A DNA stretch of 64,000 nt from Lactifluus volemus (lineage: Eukaryota > Basidiomycota > Agaricomycetes > Russulales > Russulaceae): the NCBI GenBank assembly GCA_022376515.1, contig WTXI01000074.1, positions 62,001 to 126,000 on the forward strand. Direction: 5' to 3'. Shown piece by piece: positions 38,201 through 49,056 of this stretch (position 1 is the stretch's first letter; every line of letters starts with the position of its first letter). Position numbers and translations under genes: made by a program. The notes beneath the pieces were generated by a model. That model was given only the letters and a program-made list of their open reading frames with translations, was not told where the DNA came from and searched no databases.

Positions 38201-38499
38201 AGTTCTACTTTCAAAGCGGACACTTGCCGGGACCCGAGCGTACATATGCACTCGTGTCTGTATGGTCTGAGCCAGACGAACATCTGCTCAGTATATCGCA
38301 CGGTGCTTTGTACGTGTGCACATATCAAGGGACATCTAATCTTCGCGTTATCGAGGTCCATGCGATTACATCTGTGGTGGCTATGATACCTATGACGCCA
38401 AGTGAAGGAGATTCTTGCGGGCGGTTTTTCGTGGTCGAAAAACCTGGTTTGGACGTATTGGTTATGGGAGACAGTCAGGAGGCCATCGAAGAATCGTAG
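35297..38499 (+). pseudogene. Tnp2-family transposase of inner element, two frameshifts
   Basis: Exon 1 (35297-35596, MSTSSTSNDRKLYCSCSRLC) carries an N-terminal Cys/His-type segment. Intron 1 is 35597-35652, exon 2 runs 35653-38110, intron 2 is 38111-38163 and exon 3 is 38164-38499. Exon 2 has the Tnp2 zinc-binding stretch CPRSCVAFTGPF with CPVCGEARY (near 36190-36270), the catalytic-core motif SVDGAQLYQHKQSDCWIYIW (near 36520), VGHHGALGCR (36826), a DIMHLISLNLPDLL helix (37145) and FDRPPRNPAEKISSGYKAWE (37328). Exon 3 ends in FFVVEKPGLDV. Two single G losses, at 36630-36635 and 37887-37891, shift the frame; both are in G runs. The family cuts and pastes CMC/EnSpm-type elements. It is inactive if the shifts are real, nearly intact if they are sequence errors. 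Confidence 0.85.
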
Positions 38500-38681
38500 C
38501 CATATTGTGCATAGTGTACTACATGTATCGCGACTTAGTACGAAATTCACATATGCAGATAACGTGTGCACGTGAGATTTGATGGAATTCTGCATAGAAC
38601 GCCTCTGAAATCACGCGGAAGTGTATATATTCATATCAAAACACATATACACGCATATATTCACTTGTTTCATTCGCACTG

Positions 38682-39554
38682 ATGCCAGCCACCAATCCCC
38701 CTTCTAAAAAAGTTCGCATTGACCAAGAAAGGAGTGTGCATATATTCGACGCATGCACAGCCTCGTCGAATCTTATTGATGGCAGCAAGAAGCGAAAAGC
38801 AGCCTCGGAAATCATAGATATCTCAGAAACACAACCACGGTCGTCGCCCAACGCAGAAAGTCCCGTTCGGCGCCCAACTCCATTTCCACTGACCCTCCCA
38901 CATGCGCACACAGAGCCCATTTCATTGCGCAAAGAGAAGGCAATACAAACGGATCTTTCCAGGTCTCACCGACACTTCCCAGCCCGCAGCACACTTGCCA
39001 CTCAGTGCGCGGGCCATTTCCCGAGCATTGGATCTCCCACTCCGTGCGCCAACCATGCCACACTTCCCACTCAGTGCGCGGGCCATTTCCCAAGCTTTGT
39101 ACATCCTGTGCTGTGCGCCAACGATACCACACTTCCCACTCAGTGCGCGGGCCATTTCCCGAGCATTGTACATCCTATGCTGTGCGCAGGTCATTTTCCG
39201 AATGCCACACTTCCCACCCAGTGCGCCAGTCATTTCTCGAGTATTGTACATCCTACGCTGTGCACAAGACATTTGCCCGACACAGCACACGCCCCCCCCC
39301 CACACAAATCAAGCGATCGCACACTTCTCCCGGCCACAATCGACCTGTCCAAGATTATTATACAGGGACAAACCGTTGAACAGATAGTGCAAGAGGCTCG
39401 AGAAGAGGGCGCGAGGGAGGCAATGGACAGGGTCGCCAAAAAAATGGATCTGATGTTCCCTTCATCGGATCCTGATATAGGTTTGACTATTGCTAATCTA
39501 CGATCCGCACATACTGACACCAGCGGACTTCAGATAGTTTGTACCAGGACATAG
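38682..39554 (+). CDS. Accessory ORF with Cys/His tandem repeats
   Basis: This uninterrupted 290-codon ORF is the second gene of the inner element, in the same orientation as the transposase and 180 bp after it. The family is not recognised. It begins MPATNPPSKKVRIDQ with a basic stretch (SKKRKAA) that could be nuclear. Its middle (about residues 104-203) contains four imperfect 23-26-residue repeats of the type TLPTQCAGHFPS, each with conserved Cys and His. The C-terminus (IDLSKIIIQGQTVEQIVQEA, then EEGAREAMDRVAKKMD) looks helical. Cys/His periodicity suggests metal or nucleic-acid binding, which is inference. It may be spliced to the next gene; no clear donor was found. Confidence 0.55.
   Translation: MPATNPPSKKVRIDQERSVHIFDACTASSNLIDGSKKRKAASEIIDISETQPRSSPNAESPVRRPTPFPLTLPHAHTEPISLRKEKAIQTDLSRSHRHFPARSTLATQCAGHFPSIGSPTPCANHATLPTQCAGHFPSFVHPVLCANDTTLPTQCAGHFPSIVHPMLCAGHFPNATLPTQCASHFSSIVHPTLCTRHLPDTAHAPPPHKSSDRTLLPATIDLSKIIIQGQTVEQIVQEAREEGAREAMDRVAKKMDLMFPSSDPDIGLTIANLRSAHTDTSGLQIVCTRT
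38991..39290 (+). repeat. Coding tandem repeat, four units of about 69-78 bp
   Basis: Units start CACACTTCCCACTCAGTGCG and contain GGGCCATTTCCC. Periods are multiples of three, so the frame is kept. The repeats are contiguous with no spacers. Confidence 0.8.
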
Positions 39555-39803
39555 GGTATGAAAAGTAGTGTACGTCGTCACGTCTTCCCCACTAAATTGC
39601 CGCGCCTTCCATCTTTTCTGTCCACTGCATACTTTAGCAATGCGTCAATTGTGCAATAGTAGTTAAATGAAATTAAATTAAATCTATCGGCTAGATAAGC
39701 TACCCCACACACACATCGTTCCAAATTGGTAAATGGAATCCATCTCGAGTGAAAAAATGCACACCCCACGTCTTTGCATCCCCACTGTTTCTTACCCCCC
39801 CCC

Positions 39804-41878
39804 ATGGACGACCTCTACAGAACCCGTCAATGTGATTCTCTTGATCCCAGCCACCCTCTCACTGAGCGTTCTTTGAGCTCTTCGCTTTCTACTCCCCCAC
39901 TCTGCAGTGGTTCATCAATGCACACATCGCGTCTAGATGATACACAAGATACATTTTCCCTGGTAAGTGGCGATATATAACGTGCATATACTGACAAACG
40001 CTGTTATATGCGTACAGGGATCTCCGTTCATACCAAGGGCACACGACGACTCGAGTGTACTCGCGTCTGCCACCCATGACGAACTTATGAGCGTAGGAAA
40101 CCCCGCATACCTCCATATGTGTGCGAGGCTTAAAGACAGTGATTCCCGCGCAGTGAAAGCAGAGTAAGTGCTCTCTCATATGCATATACAAACTTACACC
40201 GCTGTACACACCAGAAAATTGTATGACAACCTCTTGGAGGCTTTGCGCCAAGGAGGGTTCGTGCATTCCACCCGGAGTGTGGAAACTCAAGGCAATGCAC
40301 CTGCACAGGCCCCACTACCGTCGTTGCAAAGGAAGGATTACCCGAAAGTAAGGTACTGGTATCAGGAGGAATACACCAAAGAGCACAACCGACGCAGAGA
40401 CGATCCCACCTACAAAGCAGGGCCGCGTGGCAAACAACGTGCCAGTAAGGGGGAAAATGTTACGTTGTGGTTCATCGAGGATGAATCAGGAATCATGGTG
40501 GACGGAAAAATGGCAGATGAGATTCGCCGTCATTCCCGCCTACTCTGGGGCCTTCTCTTCGAAGAATATAATGGGAAGCCCGGATCTACGTGGACGCGCG
40601 TGCCCGCGAAAGCACAATTACAGTTTTATCACGATATGGAATCAGAATTCCCCTTCCTCCGGTTGTGCCAAGGCAGATATAAGTCTAAAACCATCTCGAC
40701 GCTCGGGTACTCTCATTGGTACGACAACCACTTGAATGGCATAAAACGCGAAGAGGCTTTATTGCTGGAACAAAACTCCTCGCGCCCACCGAAGCGACCC
40801 GCAGACACTTCACCAACTCCGGAGGCAAGCAAGAAATCGAAAGGTAAATAATCTATCCACAATGTACATCTCATGACTGATGCGTTCCAGCGGATACAAG
40901 TTCCCCCCGGGCGATACAGGTCCCCCGAGAGTCCGATAATTTGTCCTCCCAGTGCGTTTCTCCACTCCCTCCCGATTCAGATATGTGCACCTCATACCTG
41001 TGTAGCCCCACCTTCACCGCCACCACCGGCTTCACCACCTCCACCGGCTTCACCACCTCCACCGGCTTCACCGCCTCCACCGGCTTCACCACCTCCACCG
41101 GCTTCACCGCTCCCTACTCCCGCGACCGAGATTCCTAGGCCTCGCCCACTCGTAAGTTCTATCTGCACCTGTGCACTATTGCAGCACTAACATGGTATCG
41201 GAAGTACATTACCATCCGCCATCCTCTGTATGTGTCACATATCTCCCTAAATTCCCTCATTCACGCAGCCCGTCCAGCTCGTCCGTCACCCGGCGCGATT
41301 CAACAAATAGGCCTCCCGTTGTGGCTCCAACGCTCTCGGATACAGGAGGTGTCCGTGATGTCCCTGCAGCGGCTACAGCTACGGGGACAGAAGGTGCCTT
41401 TATTACATGTTGCCTCGCGAGACTAGCACTCACGCAATACGCACCATCCCTAGACGCTTCCATCCCATCATGCAGAACTGACAATCCCGGATCTGCGACA
41501 ACACCAGAGACGCCAAATGGCACAGCGATGGCAGCAATACCACAGCCCGACAACGGCCAAAAGAAGGCAATCCGAATGCGCCCGAACAACTCGTTATCTG
41601 CGCGGTAAGTTTGTCTATCACTGGACCACCAGACTCATGTCATGTTTACGGTCACACACACAGCAATTTATTCGCGATCGATTACATGAAGGAACACCCC
41701 CATACCACAAGGGAAGAATTCGCCACCGTATGGAACGATCTCGACACGCAAACCGTTGAAGTGAGTGATATTATTCTTATCGCCCCTCTTGCACACGCGA
41801 TACTAATGTGCATATGTATGACAGCGCTATAAACAAACAGAACAAGAGGCCAAGAAGGTCAAATCGAACAAGAAATAA
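39804..41878 (+). CDS. Accessory protein gene of inner element (multi-exon)
   Basis: The gene is not recognised by name. The first exons are well supported: 39804-39962 (MDDLYRTRQC), 40018-40163 and 40215-40843, joined by introns with GTAAGT-like donors. Exon 3 carries the most conserved-looking part (KVRYWYQEEYTKEHNRRRDD, TLWFIEDESG, then LQFYHDMESEFPFLRLC) and ends in a basic KKSK stretch. Exon 4 starts at 40891 and runs into the 18-bp minisatellite; the frame that is open after it (PPPPASPLPTPATE up to a GTAAGT donor near 41152) differs from the frame entering it, so a small indel is likely. Last exons near 41664-41760 (DYMKEHPHTTREEFATVW) and 41825-41878 (RYKQTEQEAKKVKSNKK) close the gene. 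It probably assists transposition or binds DNA; that is inference. Confidence 0.5.
41020..41110 (+). repeat. 18-bp minisatellite, about five units
   Basis: The unit is ACCTCCACCGGCTTCACC with one or two substitutions. It reads as TGFTTS or PPPPAS-type repeats depending on frame. Confidence 0.85.
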
Positions 41879-42340
41879 CAAAGGTATGCACAATACGATC
41901 TTCCTCCGCCATATGAGACTGACGGGACACTCATAGCTCGCTCGCGTTCACGATTTCAAGTTACTTCATTTGCGAACAGTGTGCTTTAGATCGATATCTA
42001 TTAGATTCAATTGGATTCGATCAAGGGCGTCATAAAATTGAACAATTTTGATCTTAATCGATTATTATTGTATTGTAAATAGATAGTCGATTCAATTCAA
42101 TTCAATTCAAAGTCGCGTAACAAAATTAATTCGATTTGATTCAATTCAATTCAAGCTCGCGTAACGAAATGGATTCGATATGATTCAAGCGAATTCGTTC
42201 CGATCTGATCTGGTATTCAATTCGATTCAGAATAATTATAATGCCTTAAAATTTCCATTGAATTAAAATGGCTATTGTTCGGATTTTTGAATTAAATTGA
42301 TTGGTTCAATTTTTTGCGGTTTACTCCGGATTACTACATT
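41879..42340. repeat. AT-rich subterminal repeat array, right
   Basis: No gene is seen. ATTCAATTCAATTC, TTCGATTTGATTC and related strings recur, mirroring 34896-35296. Confidence 0.65.
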
Positions 42341-42639
42341 CCACTTCTCACTGGGGTTCAACGTTCAACTTTGGATCACGTTTGGTCACGTTCTAAATTA
42401 GGGCAGGTCAAATAAGACTACTCACGGATTCTTGCAGATACTCGCAGATACTTACTCTCGCTCTCACTCATTTTTCAGAGTTCTAGCTTCCGTATACACC
42501 TTCGATGGGACATGTCCACTGCTTCATTTATTATCCTAGCCCCTGTGAGCTGCCCTCAGCAAGGATGCACACCACTGTAGCTTCAACATCGTCGCGGTCA
42601 CACACGACTCTTTTTTAGCTATTGCTACCACAGGGCTCG

Positions 42640-43330
42640 GTGCATGTGGTCTGCGTGTCCTGCACCCATTCGAACACATGCCATCAAGTACAGAGTACAG
42701 TCACCTCGCCTGCCCCCCCTCAAGTCTCTAGTCGGTTTCGCCCGCGCGCGTCATCTCGCTGACTCAATCACCACACGTCCCCTCCCGCCAAACCATCGCG
42801 AGCCGCACACCATCAGCTACCAACGACACTCCATCAAGTCCGATATCATCGACGAATGGGGCGCCCGCTGGCGGGACAGTGACCGCACCTTCCAGGCCTA
42901 CATCGCCCTCCCTTTGCCCTGGCGAACCCCCTCCCGTTATCATGGGTGCGAAGGGCTGCAAGCGCGCCATCTTCTCGACGCTCATAAGATCCATCACCGG
43001 ACATGCCTTTGTCGGCGTGTACTCAGCATGCTTCCACCCCGACCAACCCGTGGGCTGCCCCTGCGGCGCCGCCCTCCAGACCATCAAACACGTCGTATCA
43101 ACCTGCCCACTCTTCGCCCAAGCACGTCGCGAGATCCTCCTGCCAGTCGATTGCAACTTATCTCTCCCCATCCTCCTGGGCACATCCCAGGGTGGTGAAG
43201 CCGTCCCGTTTCCTCAAAGCCACACGGGTCTGCATGGTCCCAAGGCAAAACTGGGACCCAGGATAGTCATCATGTACAAGACATTGACTTGCCGTTCCGC
43301 CCCCAGCCTATGCAAGCCGGTCCTCTCCCA
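42640..43330 (+). pseudogene. LINE retrotransposon 3' end fragment
   Basis: The fragment encodes the C-terminal part of a fungal non-LTR element: a helical HSIKSDIIDEWGARWRDS block (near 42830), then, after a frame change near 42900-42950, TGHAFVGVYSACFHPDQP with the CCHC-like CPCGAALQTIKHVVSTCP (near 43000-43110) and LPILLGTSQGG (near 43165). This is the post-RT cysteine region typical of such elements. No reverse transcriptase precedes it, so it is a short 3' fragment nested in the outer element. Confidence 0.7.
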
Positions 43331-44307
43331 TACAATCCGTACTCTCTCCATACAGCACCGCTGGGCGTCAGCACCTTCACCGAATCGAGTTTCTCCACCG
43401 TTGCGAATGGATGCGTCGCGTTGTCGTTTGGGTAGATGGTATATCTCATGGCACGGTGAGTGTTGCTCGTTTCTCCTGTCCGTTAAGATTGCCGCCTGCG
43501 ACTCAGGACGTCCATGACAAATCAACGAACAAAAGACAAATTCCGCTATCATCCAAGTTCAACCTTACTTCTGGATCTCTCAATTATACCTCACTGCGCG
43601 ACCCAACAGATGCACCCACGCTTTACTACAGTTCTAGTCCGTCCATTGCTGCCCGTTCTGATTGTACCAGCCTGTAAATAGTGTTATTCCCCTCCTCCCT
43701 CTTCCCCATAATAGCCACGCTTCCGTCCAGTGTTCTGCTACTTACCCACACTCCTCCCATTGAGATGATCGAAGCCCGTGAGGCTCAATCCAAGGGAATT
43801 GTTGAGAACATAGAGCCGGAGTGGATGACTGTCGATGAGCGTGCAGATCATCGTGAAGCTGCTCTGTGTGAGCAGTCAAGTGAGAAACCTCGTTGTCAAC
43901 GCAAAGGTGATTGACTATGCTGAGACCGTGCACAGAGATGACTGGTGTGGGTGCTTGATGCCGCCACTGCTGAGATGTGAGGTGCTTACACCAGTTTAGC
44001 CTTGAGATAGCAGATTTGGTATACCAATAGCATTCACTTAGCTGAACTTTAGCTGAGAAATGAATGGCTTATTGATAAAGACATTTACAGAACACTAACT
44101 TAGAGACAATTATGCAAAAGAATGGTGAAACCGGAGATAATTTGACAAAGTAATAGTGCTCGCTAGCTGCATTTAGCCGAGGGAACATCTAGCGAGCATG
44201 TGGCGTTTTATTGGGTGTTAACATGTCTTAGGCAATCGCTAGGATCATATACATGTCTTAGGCGATCGCTAGGATCGCATACTTCAATTATTGCTACGCT
44301 ATTCAAG
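43331..44307. other. Outer element, right internal region
   Basis: No gene can be supported. A 77-codon ORF (43681-43914, IEAREAQSKGIVENIEPEW) has some coding character but no recognised domain. The last 100 bp contain two tandem copies of ATGTCTTAGGC-ATCGCTAGGAT (near 44223-44276). Confidence 0.55.
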
Positions 44308-44333
44308 ATTAGCAGCTGGGGGTTTTCGTGATG
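44308..44333 (-). repeat. Right terminal inverted repeat of outer element
   Basis: It is an exact 26-bp reverse complement of 33620-33645 and is followed by the target duplication GAG (44334-44336). Confidence 0.9.
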
Positions 44334-44336
44334 GAG

Positions 44337-45561
44337 ATCAGCAACAGCAAGTCGCTGGACAAAGAACATATGTACGTTTTCCATTAATCCAGAATAAGGA
44401 CCCATAACCGGATGTTTTCCAATCTTGAAAGGCCTGTCCTTGAGTGAACCACACCGCAGTGCCATCGTGGTAAGCGTCTCGGGCAGTGTTATAATTGATG
44501 GAAGGATCTGGAGGGGAGAGCCACTGGTAAAATGTTTCGCGTAACTGATGTTCACTGGCAGTGGCATTTTGAGACTCTAGCCAGTGTCTCAGATCTCCAA
44601 GATCGTTCCCAACCTGTTGCGTTGCTAACGTCGTTTCCCTTATACCTATGACCATGAACCTCATCATTAACGGTAGACTAGTCGAAACACACGTTGCGTA
44701 CCGTCAACAACCTGCTCGATTTTATTGTCCATGCTGTCTGTAGTTTCTAGGACTTGCACAGTTGCGGTTCGAGCCTCATCATTTGACAATATTTCCAGTC
44801 TTTGCAGCGCATCTTCAATATCGTTCTTCCCAAGCAGCTTCCTCAGATATTTCTCTGAGAATGGTCAGTCAAGTGACAACTCTGCCGAGAGATCGACTCA
44901 CTCCCCCATCCTTTTCTGACCTCCTGTGTCGCAATGGCCAGGATTCCAAGAATTTCAGCCATTATCTTCGCAATCAAGTTCTTCATCGCTTCGGTCAGTT
45001 GAACTTTAACGTAGATCTCGAGACGTCCGAAAAAGTTTTCAATTCTGTCGAAAAGATCAACAAGGGTGTCTTGGCTCGCACCAACATTTTTGGCTGCCTA
45101 TAGACTTTATGAGTCATATTTTACTGTGCCAATCAAGGGAACAACATACTGCGAGGAAGATACCAATTCCAGCAAAAATCACTTTTGCTGGTGAAAATAC
45201 CTCGAATCCGAATGTTAGAAGGCAGATCCTTGAAGGGACAGATCCGAAGATTCACCATGGCAACACCCTGGCCAAGGGTGCCAGAAAGTGCGCATAGAAC
45301 AGTAACAGTGGTGTTGAGCCATTGTTTAGAGCTTCCAATATCGCTCCGAGATTGAATGAACTGTTGAATATTGTATTGTTTATTAAGTAAGTCGAGGATA
45401 GCGCCAGGGGAGTCGCAATCTTCCAGTTGTACTGTGAGCTGATGGGAAAGAAGGTCGTTCTTCGTCTTCCTTTTATACTTGTTCAGGGCGGCATCGAAAA
45501 TAGATCGGAAATTGGAAGAGGAAGAGGAAGCTGAGGGTGTCAGGATAGGAGTGTGCGACAT
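44337..45561 (-). pseudogene. NLR-E, 5' part: Goodbye domain exons 1-5
   Basis: Exon 1 starts at 45561 (MSHTPILTPSAS) and, with the small exon VFSPAKVIFAGIGIFLA, the DTLVDLFDRIETFF exon, the NDIEDALQRLEILSND exon and the exon ending WINGK (near 44374), gives a complete N-terminal half with no frameshift seen. Intron 5 begins at 44373 and would run about 10.7 kb through the transposon to the Walker A exon near 33598. In other copies the last residues are WIHGK; the His is Asn here. Splicing across the insertion is unlikely, so full-length protein is not expected. Confidence 0.85.
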
Positions 45562-45914
45562 AGGGATATAACCAATCCGATGGGGATTCGGTGTGTGTCA
45601 AGGCATAAAGGCAAGGACGACAATAGATCAGCCTGCTGCCTCATGTCGATAGAAATAGTCATGCCCAGATATGGTAGTGATATGGTCGATAGGCGCAGGT
45701 CAGTGTCTGTCAGTGCACGTGATGAGACGCGCTTGCAGTAGCGTGCGCGGCCCGGCCAACTTGATCGAACGCTATTTAGACAAAGTGCTGCATCGTCATT
45801 GACAGGAAAAGGTGCGAGAACAGCTCCGGCGCTGGAGCTGCCACCTTTCCCCTATCACGCTCCTAAAACCTGTTGATTGAAGACCGCGCTTCGTTTGACA
45901 GGCACAGAGATACA
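45562..45914. promoter_or_regulatory. Divergent intergenic region, NLR-E
   Basis: It matches 4527-4880, with the core palindrome at 45821-45840 carrying one mismatch (GGCGCT for GGCGCC). Promoter role is inferred from position. Confidence 0.4.
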
Positions 45915-47345
45915 GCGAAGAGCATCGTGAGGAATGTGCGCCACAACCCCTTCCCTTCCCGTCATCCTCGTTACGGTGACCGGACCTGCTCCGTAGCATC
46001 CCTTCCGGTCCTTTGAACTCTTTAGAACGCCCTCCGCAACCTACGCCGATTACCAGAGGATTCAGAGAGGGATCGATTAGTGAGGTGTCTGGGCACCGTG
46101 GCTAGCGGGTCTCAGATGGCGGCAGTGATGGTGTGCTACCGGAGTGGTCATTAGCAGTGCGCATGGTGGATCTCTTAACATGTGAAGCACTGTCACTTCA
46201 GGGCTCGAGTTTGGCTAGGCCAAGGAGGGTAAATAAGATTTTACCTTGCAACATCAAAATATCCAACCAGATTCATACGCGCAAGAAAAGAGGTGGGCGT
46301 CTCGTGTCCAATTTTCCAATTGTATTTTTCGTGTTGACAATCTGTCCATTATTTTTGTTCCCGAAGGCTGACGAGGAGGCCAGAAATGACCCCCGCAGCT
46401 ACTCGTATTCTCACTCCATACCCCCACCACCTTCACCACCACCACTAGGTAGACCTCCTGTTCTTTCTCGAATACTCCTGCATCAGCGGAACAGTTCTTT
46501 TCTGACGTTCGTGCACACCTACGACACTGGAACACCAGTCGCATTCCAGTGTTCCATTTGAGGCTCCGATCAACGGTCCATCTAGGGCAAAGCGAATCGG
46601 ACAACCTACCATTTGCGGAACCGCAGCCAAGATGGCGTCAGGTTATAAAGTCCGTACGAATAAGGAAGCTGTCCGGTAGTTATAGAAGACCCGCTCTCCG
46701 TGCGACTTTTGCCTACAACTCGTTTGTTGTTGCAGGTATGCAGCGGCCACCACGCCCAGTCGACGGCTCAGTTGCTAGAAGCGAACGTCGGTGACGCAGA
46801 CGAAGGAAGGCATGCAGCCTATCAAGCGTCGATTATTGTTCCCACTTCCTCGCTCGGCAGACTCTTCCTTTACAAATACCAGCTCTTCTCGGTTTCAGTC
46901 TCAGAGCCAGAGCCAGCCAGAAGCAGGACATTTGATGTCTCCGCCTCATATACGGTATGAGCGTGGCCTTCGAGTTCTGTGGATGGGACGGACGTGACGA
47001 TATCGCTCACTACGGATGGGGATCCTGAGCAAGTATTTGATAAGCCGTTGCCTCCCACTCTTCCCCAAGTACCCATAGGTGCCGCTGAATAGCCGGAGGA
47101 AGAGGTGCTGTAAAAGTTAAGTCGCCGGCTGCGTACACTGAGGTTGGGCCGGCTGGTGGACCTGCGCACGGTGCCGGTGGAGGTATCCCCGTATACGTGG
47201 GCGCTGGAACTGTCGAAGGCCTAGGAGGGGGCGATGAGGGTTAGGAAGAAGTGCAACTCCACTGCCATCGACGCCGCCAAGAAGGACAAGAGGACGTACT
47301 GGTGGTGGTGTGCGGAGATGATGACTTGTGTTTTACGATAATATA
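45915..47345 (+). pseudogene. Relic of the coiled-coil gene, unit A'
   Basis: This is the near-identical duplicate of the relic at 4880-6358, with the same missing coiled coil and shortened exon 3, and small private differences (for example about 45 bp lost near 45985). It is therefore older than the segmental duplication. Confidence 0.75.
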
Positions 47346-47534
47346 CTCTTCATTGGTCTGAGCTGTAAGGTCAGGTGTCTGACCGACAGACGGGACGAGG
47401 ATCTCCCAGTCAAAATTTCTGGGTTTAGAAGTCACAGACCGGGTAACATGGAACGGAAGTGAAATTAGCCTGAGGGTAACACAATCCCTGAAAGCCCAAT
47501 GATAACAAACTTCACAACAACCAACAATCAAACG

Positions 47535-48603
47535 TACACCTCGACCCGTCTTCGGCATCTGCGACTCAGCTCCGCCGCACTCATTCATGAGAGTCCATCT
47601 AGCGATTGCTCGCTCATTCGCCTGGATCCTTCAACGCGTACGTCCATCCTTTTCGAATTCGCGACGACTTCCTTTTCAACATTCTAAATTTTGAACCCGA
47701 ATCGCGCCCCCTAGATATGCGGACCTACCCATTTCGAAGCTCATCGCAGTGCTGGTTCTGTTGTATGAATGCGCAGGCGAGCTACTAGTACGCGTGTTTC
47801 TGACCACCCGCTCGAAGGAATTTTGCGCTCTCATCTGGGGCAGACCCCTCTGCCCGGAGGGAAAATGGACAAAGTGGACGCTGGGGGTCGTCGAAACGGC
47901 AGTGAGCCTTTTCCTTTCTTCCATCCATCTACCTACCCTTCATGCCACGATTATTATTTTTTGTGTGGCTAGTTTAGGGAAGCAAATGAAAAAGCCGCCT
48001 TCCCATTGTGCTCCCAGCATGTCCACACCCTTTACACCCTCCTTCCATTCGTCTCGCGGTACATGTAGTGGTCACTCCCGTAGTGGCGATTCTCGATGAC
48101 CTCTCCATTCTGGAGGAGCTTCGCGCTGCTCCCGGTGAGGTGGCGCCGCAAAGAGGCACTCGTACCGCTGGGCAGCGAGCATTGGCCTTACGAGGGGCTC
48201 CACATGCGTCCCTCGTTGTAGTGTCCTTCAGTTGTTCCTTTTCTCACTCTTATGGTTATCGCCTTTACTCAGAACTTCACGACGCCCTCTGGCTAGGGAG
48301 TATTTACCGCCTGCACCGCTTCCGGAGGACTGCCTCGCCAGTGAAAGGATTGACGGCAGACATCCTCGTAGGCTTTTTCTCATTTCCCTGTCCTTGCCTG
48401 CTTTTGTGCGGTTGGCTGGCGGTGGAAAATTAGATGGAGATTGTGAGGATTGCATACGCTCGCGATGCTGCATTTGAGAGGTGGGGACCAGGCCAATTGA
48501 AATCCTTCGAGGAAATTCAACAGGCTATCTCGGCTTGCTCTCAGGCAGCCCTTACTTGGAAACGTTTCATCAACCGGAACTGTGTTGGCCTCATAGTTAA
48601 CAT
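47535..48603 (+). pseudogene. Relic of the Nudix gene, unit A'
   Basis: This is the duplicate of 6590-7680. Exon 2 (47717-47902) keeps FRSSSQCWFCC-frame-shifted remnants of the LVLLYE strand and the GGKMDKVDAGG sequence with the same extra G. Exon 3 has lost about 40 bp near 48145. Exon 5 (48434-48603) reads MEIVRIAYARDAAFERWGPG and is open to the TGA-equivalent region but altered at its end. Confidence 0.7.
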
Positions 48604-49056
48604 CAGGGTCGTTCCTCATAAATGTACGTACAAGAATAGGGTAATGCACTAATAGAGTTTGTGAGTTTGGTGGGAACGCACTGGTATATGATCATCCAAG
48701 TGACCATGGATGACCACAAAATCAGCACGGCCATTGGGTGGGTAAGGTTTATCAGGTGAATGTAAAGTTTAGTATCAATATAAAATGCGATGGCGACATC
48801 GGATCCCTATCACAGACGTACTCGGAGCGCAACAATACATCACATACACTTTTTGGAATATGTATTTATGGCGCAAAATGTTTACAACCACTACTACTAG
48901 TACAGTAACAGAGACGCGCTCGTCGACGTGTGGAACGTGGTCCACCGTATCATAATATGGTTGGGACGCCAGTGTACGTAATGTGAGGTGGGGGATGGGA
49001 GGAAGCCGGAGTGTTGTCAGTAAAGATTGTGATAGGCTGTAGTGTCGCACATACTC
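48604..49056. other. Convergent intergenic spacer, unit A'/B'
   Basis: No gene is seen. It is the duplicate of 7681-8147. Confidence 0.65.

Larger units (their letters stand above)
34881..42355. mobile_element. Inner Tnp2-bearing DNA transposon, 7.5 kb
   Basis: The ends are perfect 15-bp inverted repeats, CCCAGTGAGAAGTGG at 34881-34895 and its complement at 42341-42355. Both flanks carry direct GTTCAAC repeats (three at 34860-34880, two at 42356-42369), so the target duplication lies inside this repeat and its length cannot be read. Subterminal DNA on both sides is full of ATTCAATT/TCGATT-type motifs (34900-35150 and 41980-42300), as expected for transposase-binding arrays. It carries a Tnp2 transposase and two further genes, all on the plus strand. 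The termini are not the canonical CACTA. Confidence 0.8.
33620..44333. mobile_element. Outer DNA transposon, 10.7 kb, 26-bp TIRs, GAG target duplication
   Basis: The ends are perfect 26-bp inverted repeats beginning CATCACGAAAACCCCCAGCT (33620-33645 and 44308-44333). GAG at 33617-33619 is repeated at 44334-44336, and the uninterrupted NLR-A intron reads AAAGGAGAGATCAGC, which fixes both borders. A 3-bp duplication fits CMC/EnSpm-like or PIF/Harbinger-like transposition. Left subterminal DNA is rich in GCTAATT repeats; the right end has two tandem copies of ATGTCTTAGGCxATCGCTAGGAT (near 44223-44276). No transposase of its own could be identified outside the nested element, so it may be non-autonomous or wrecked by nesting. 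Confidence 0.85.

Noticed and set aside
38991..39290. Regular repeats of about 70 bp resembling a CRISPR array
   Set aside because: The repeats are contiguous, vary throughout, keep the reading frame of a long ORF and lack unique spacers; the genome is eukaryotic.
40873..41190. Proline-rich PPPPAS protein as an independent gene
   Set aside because: It arises from one frame of the 18-bp minisatellite inside the accessory gene; its ATG lies in the preceding intron.
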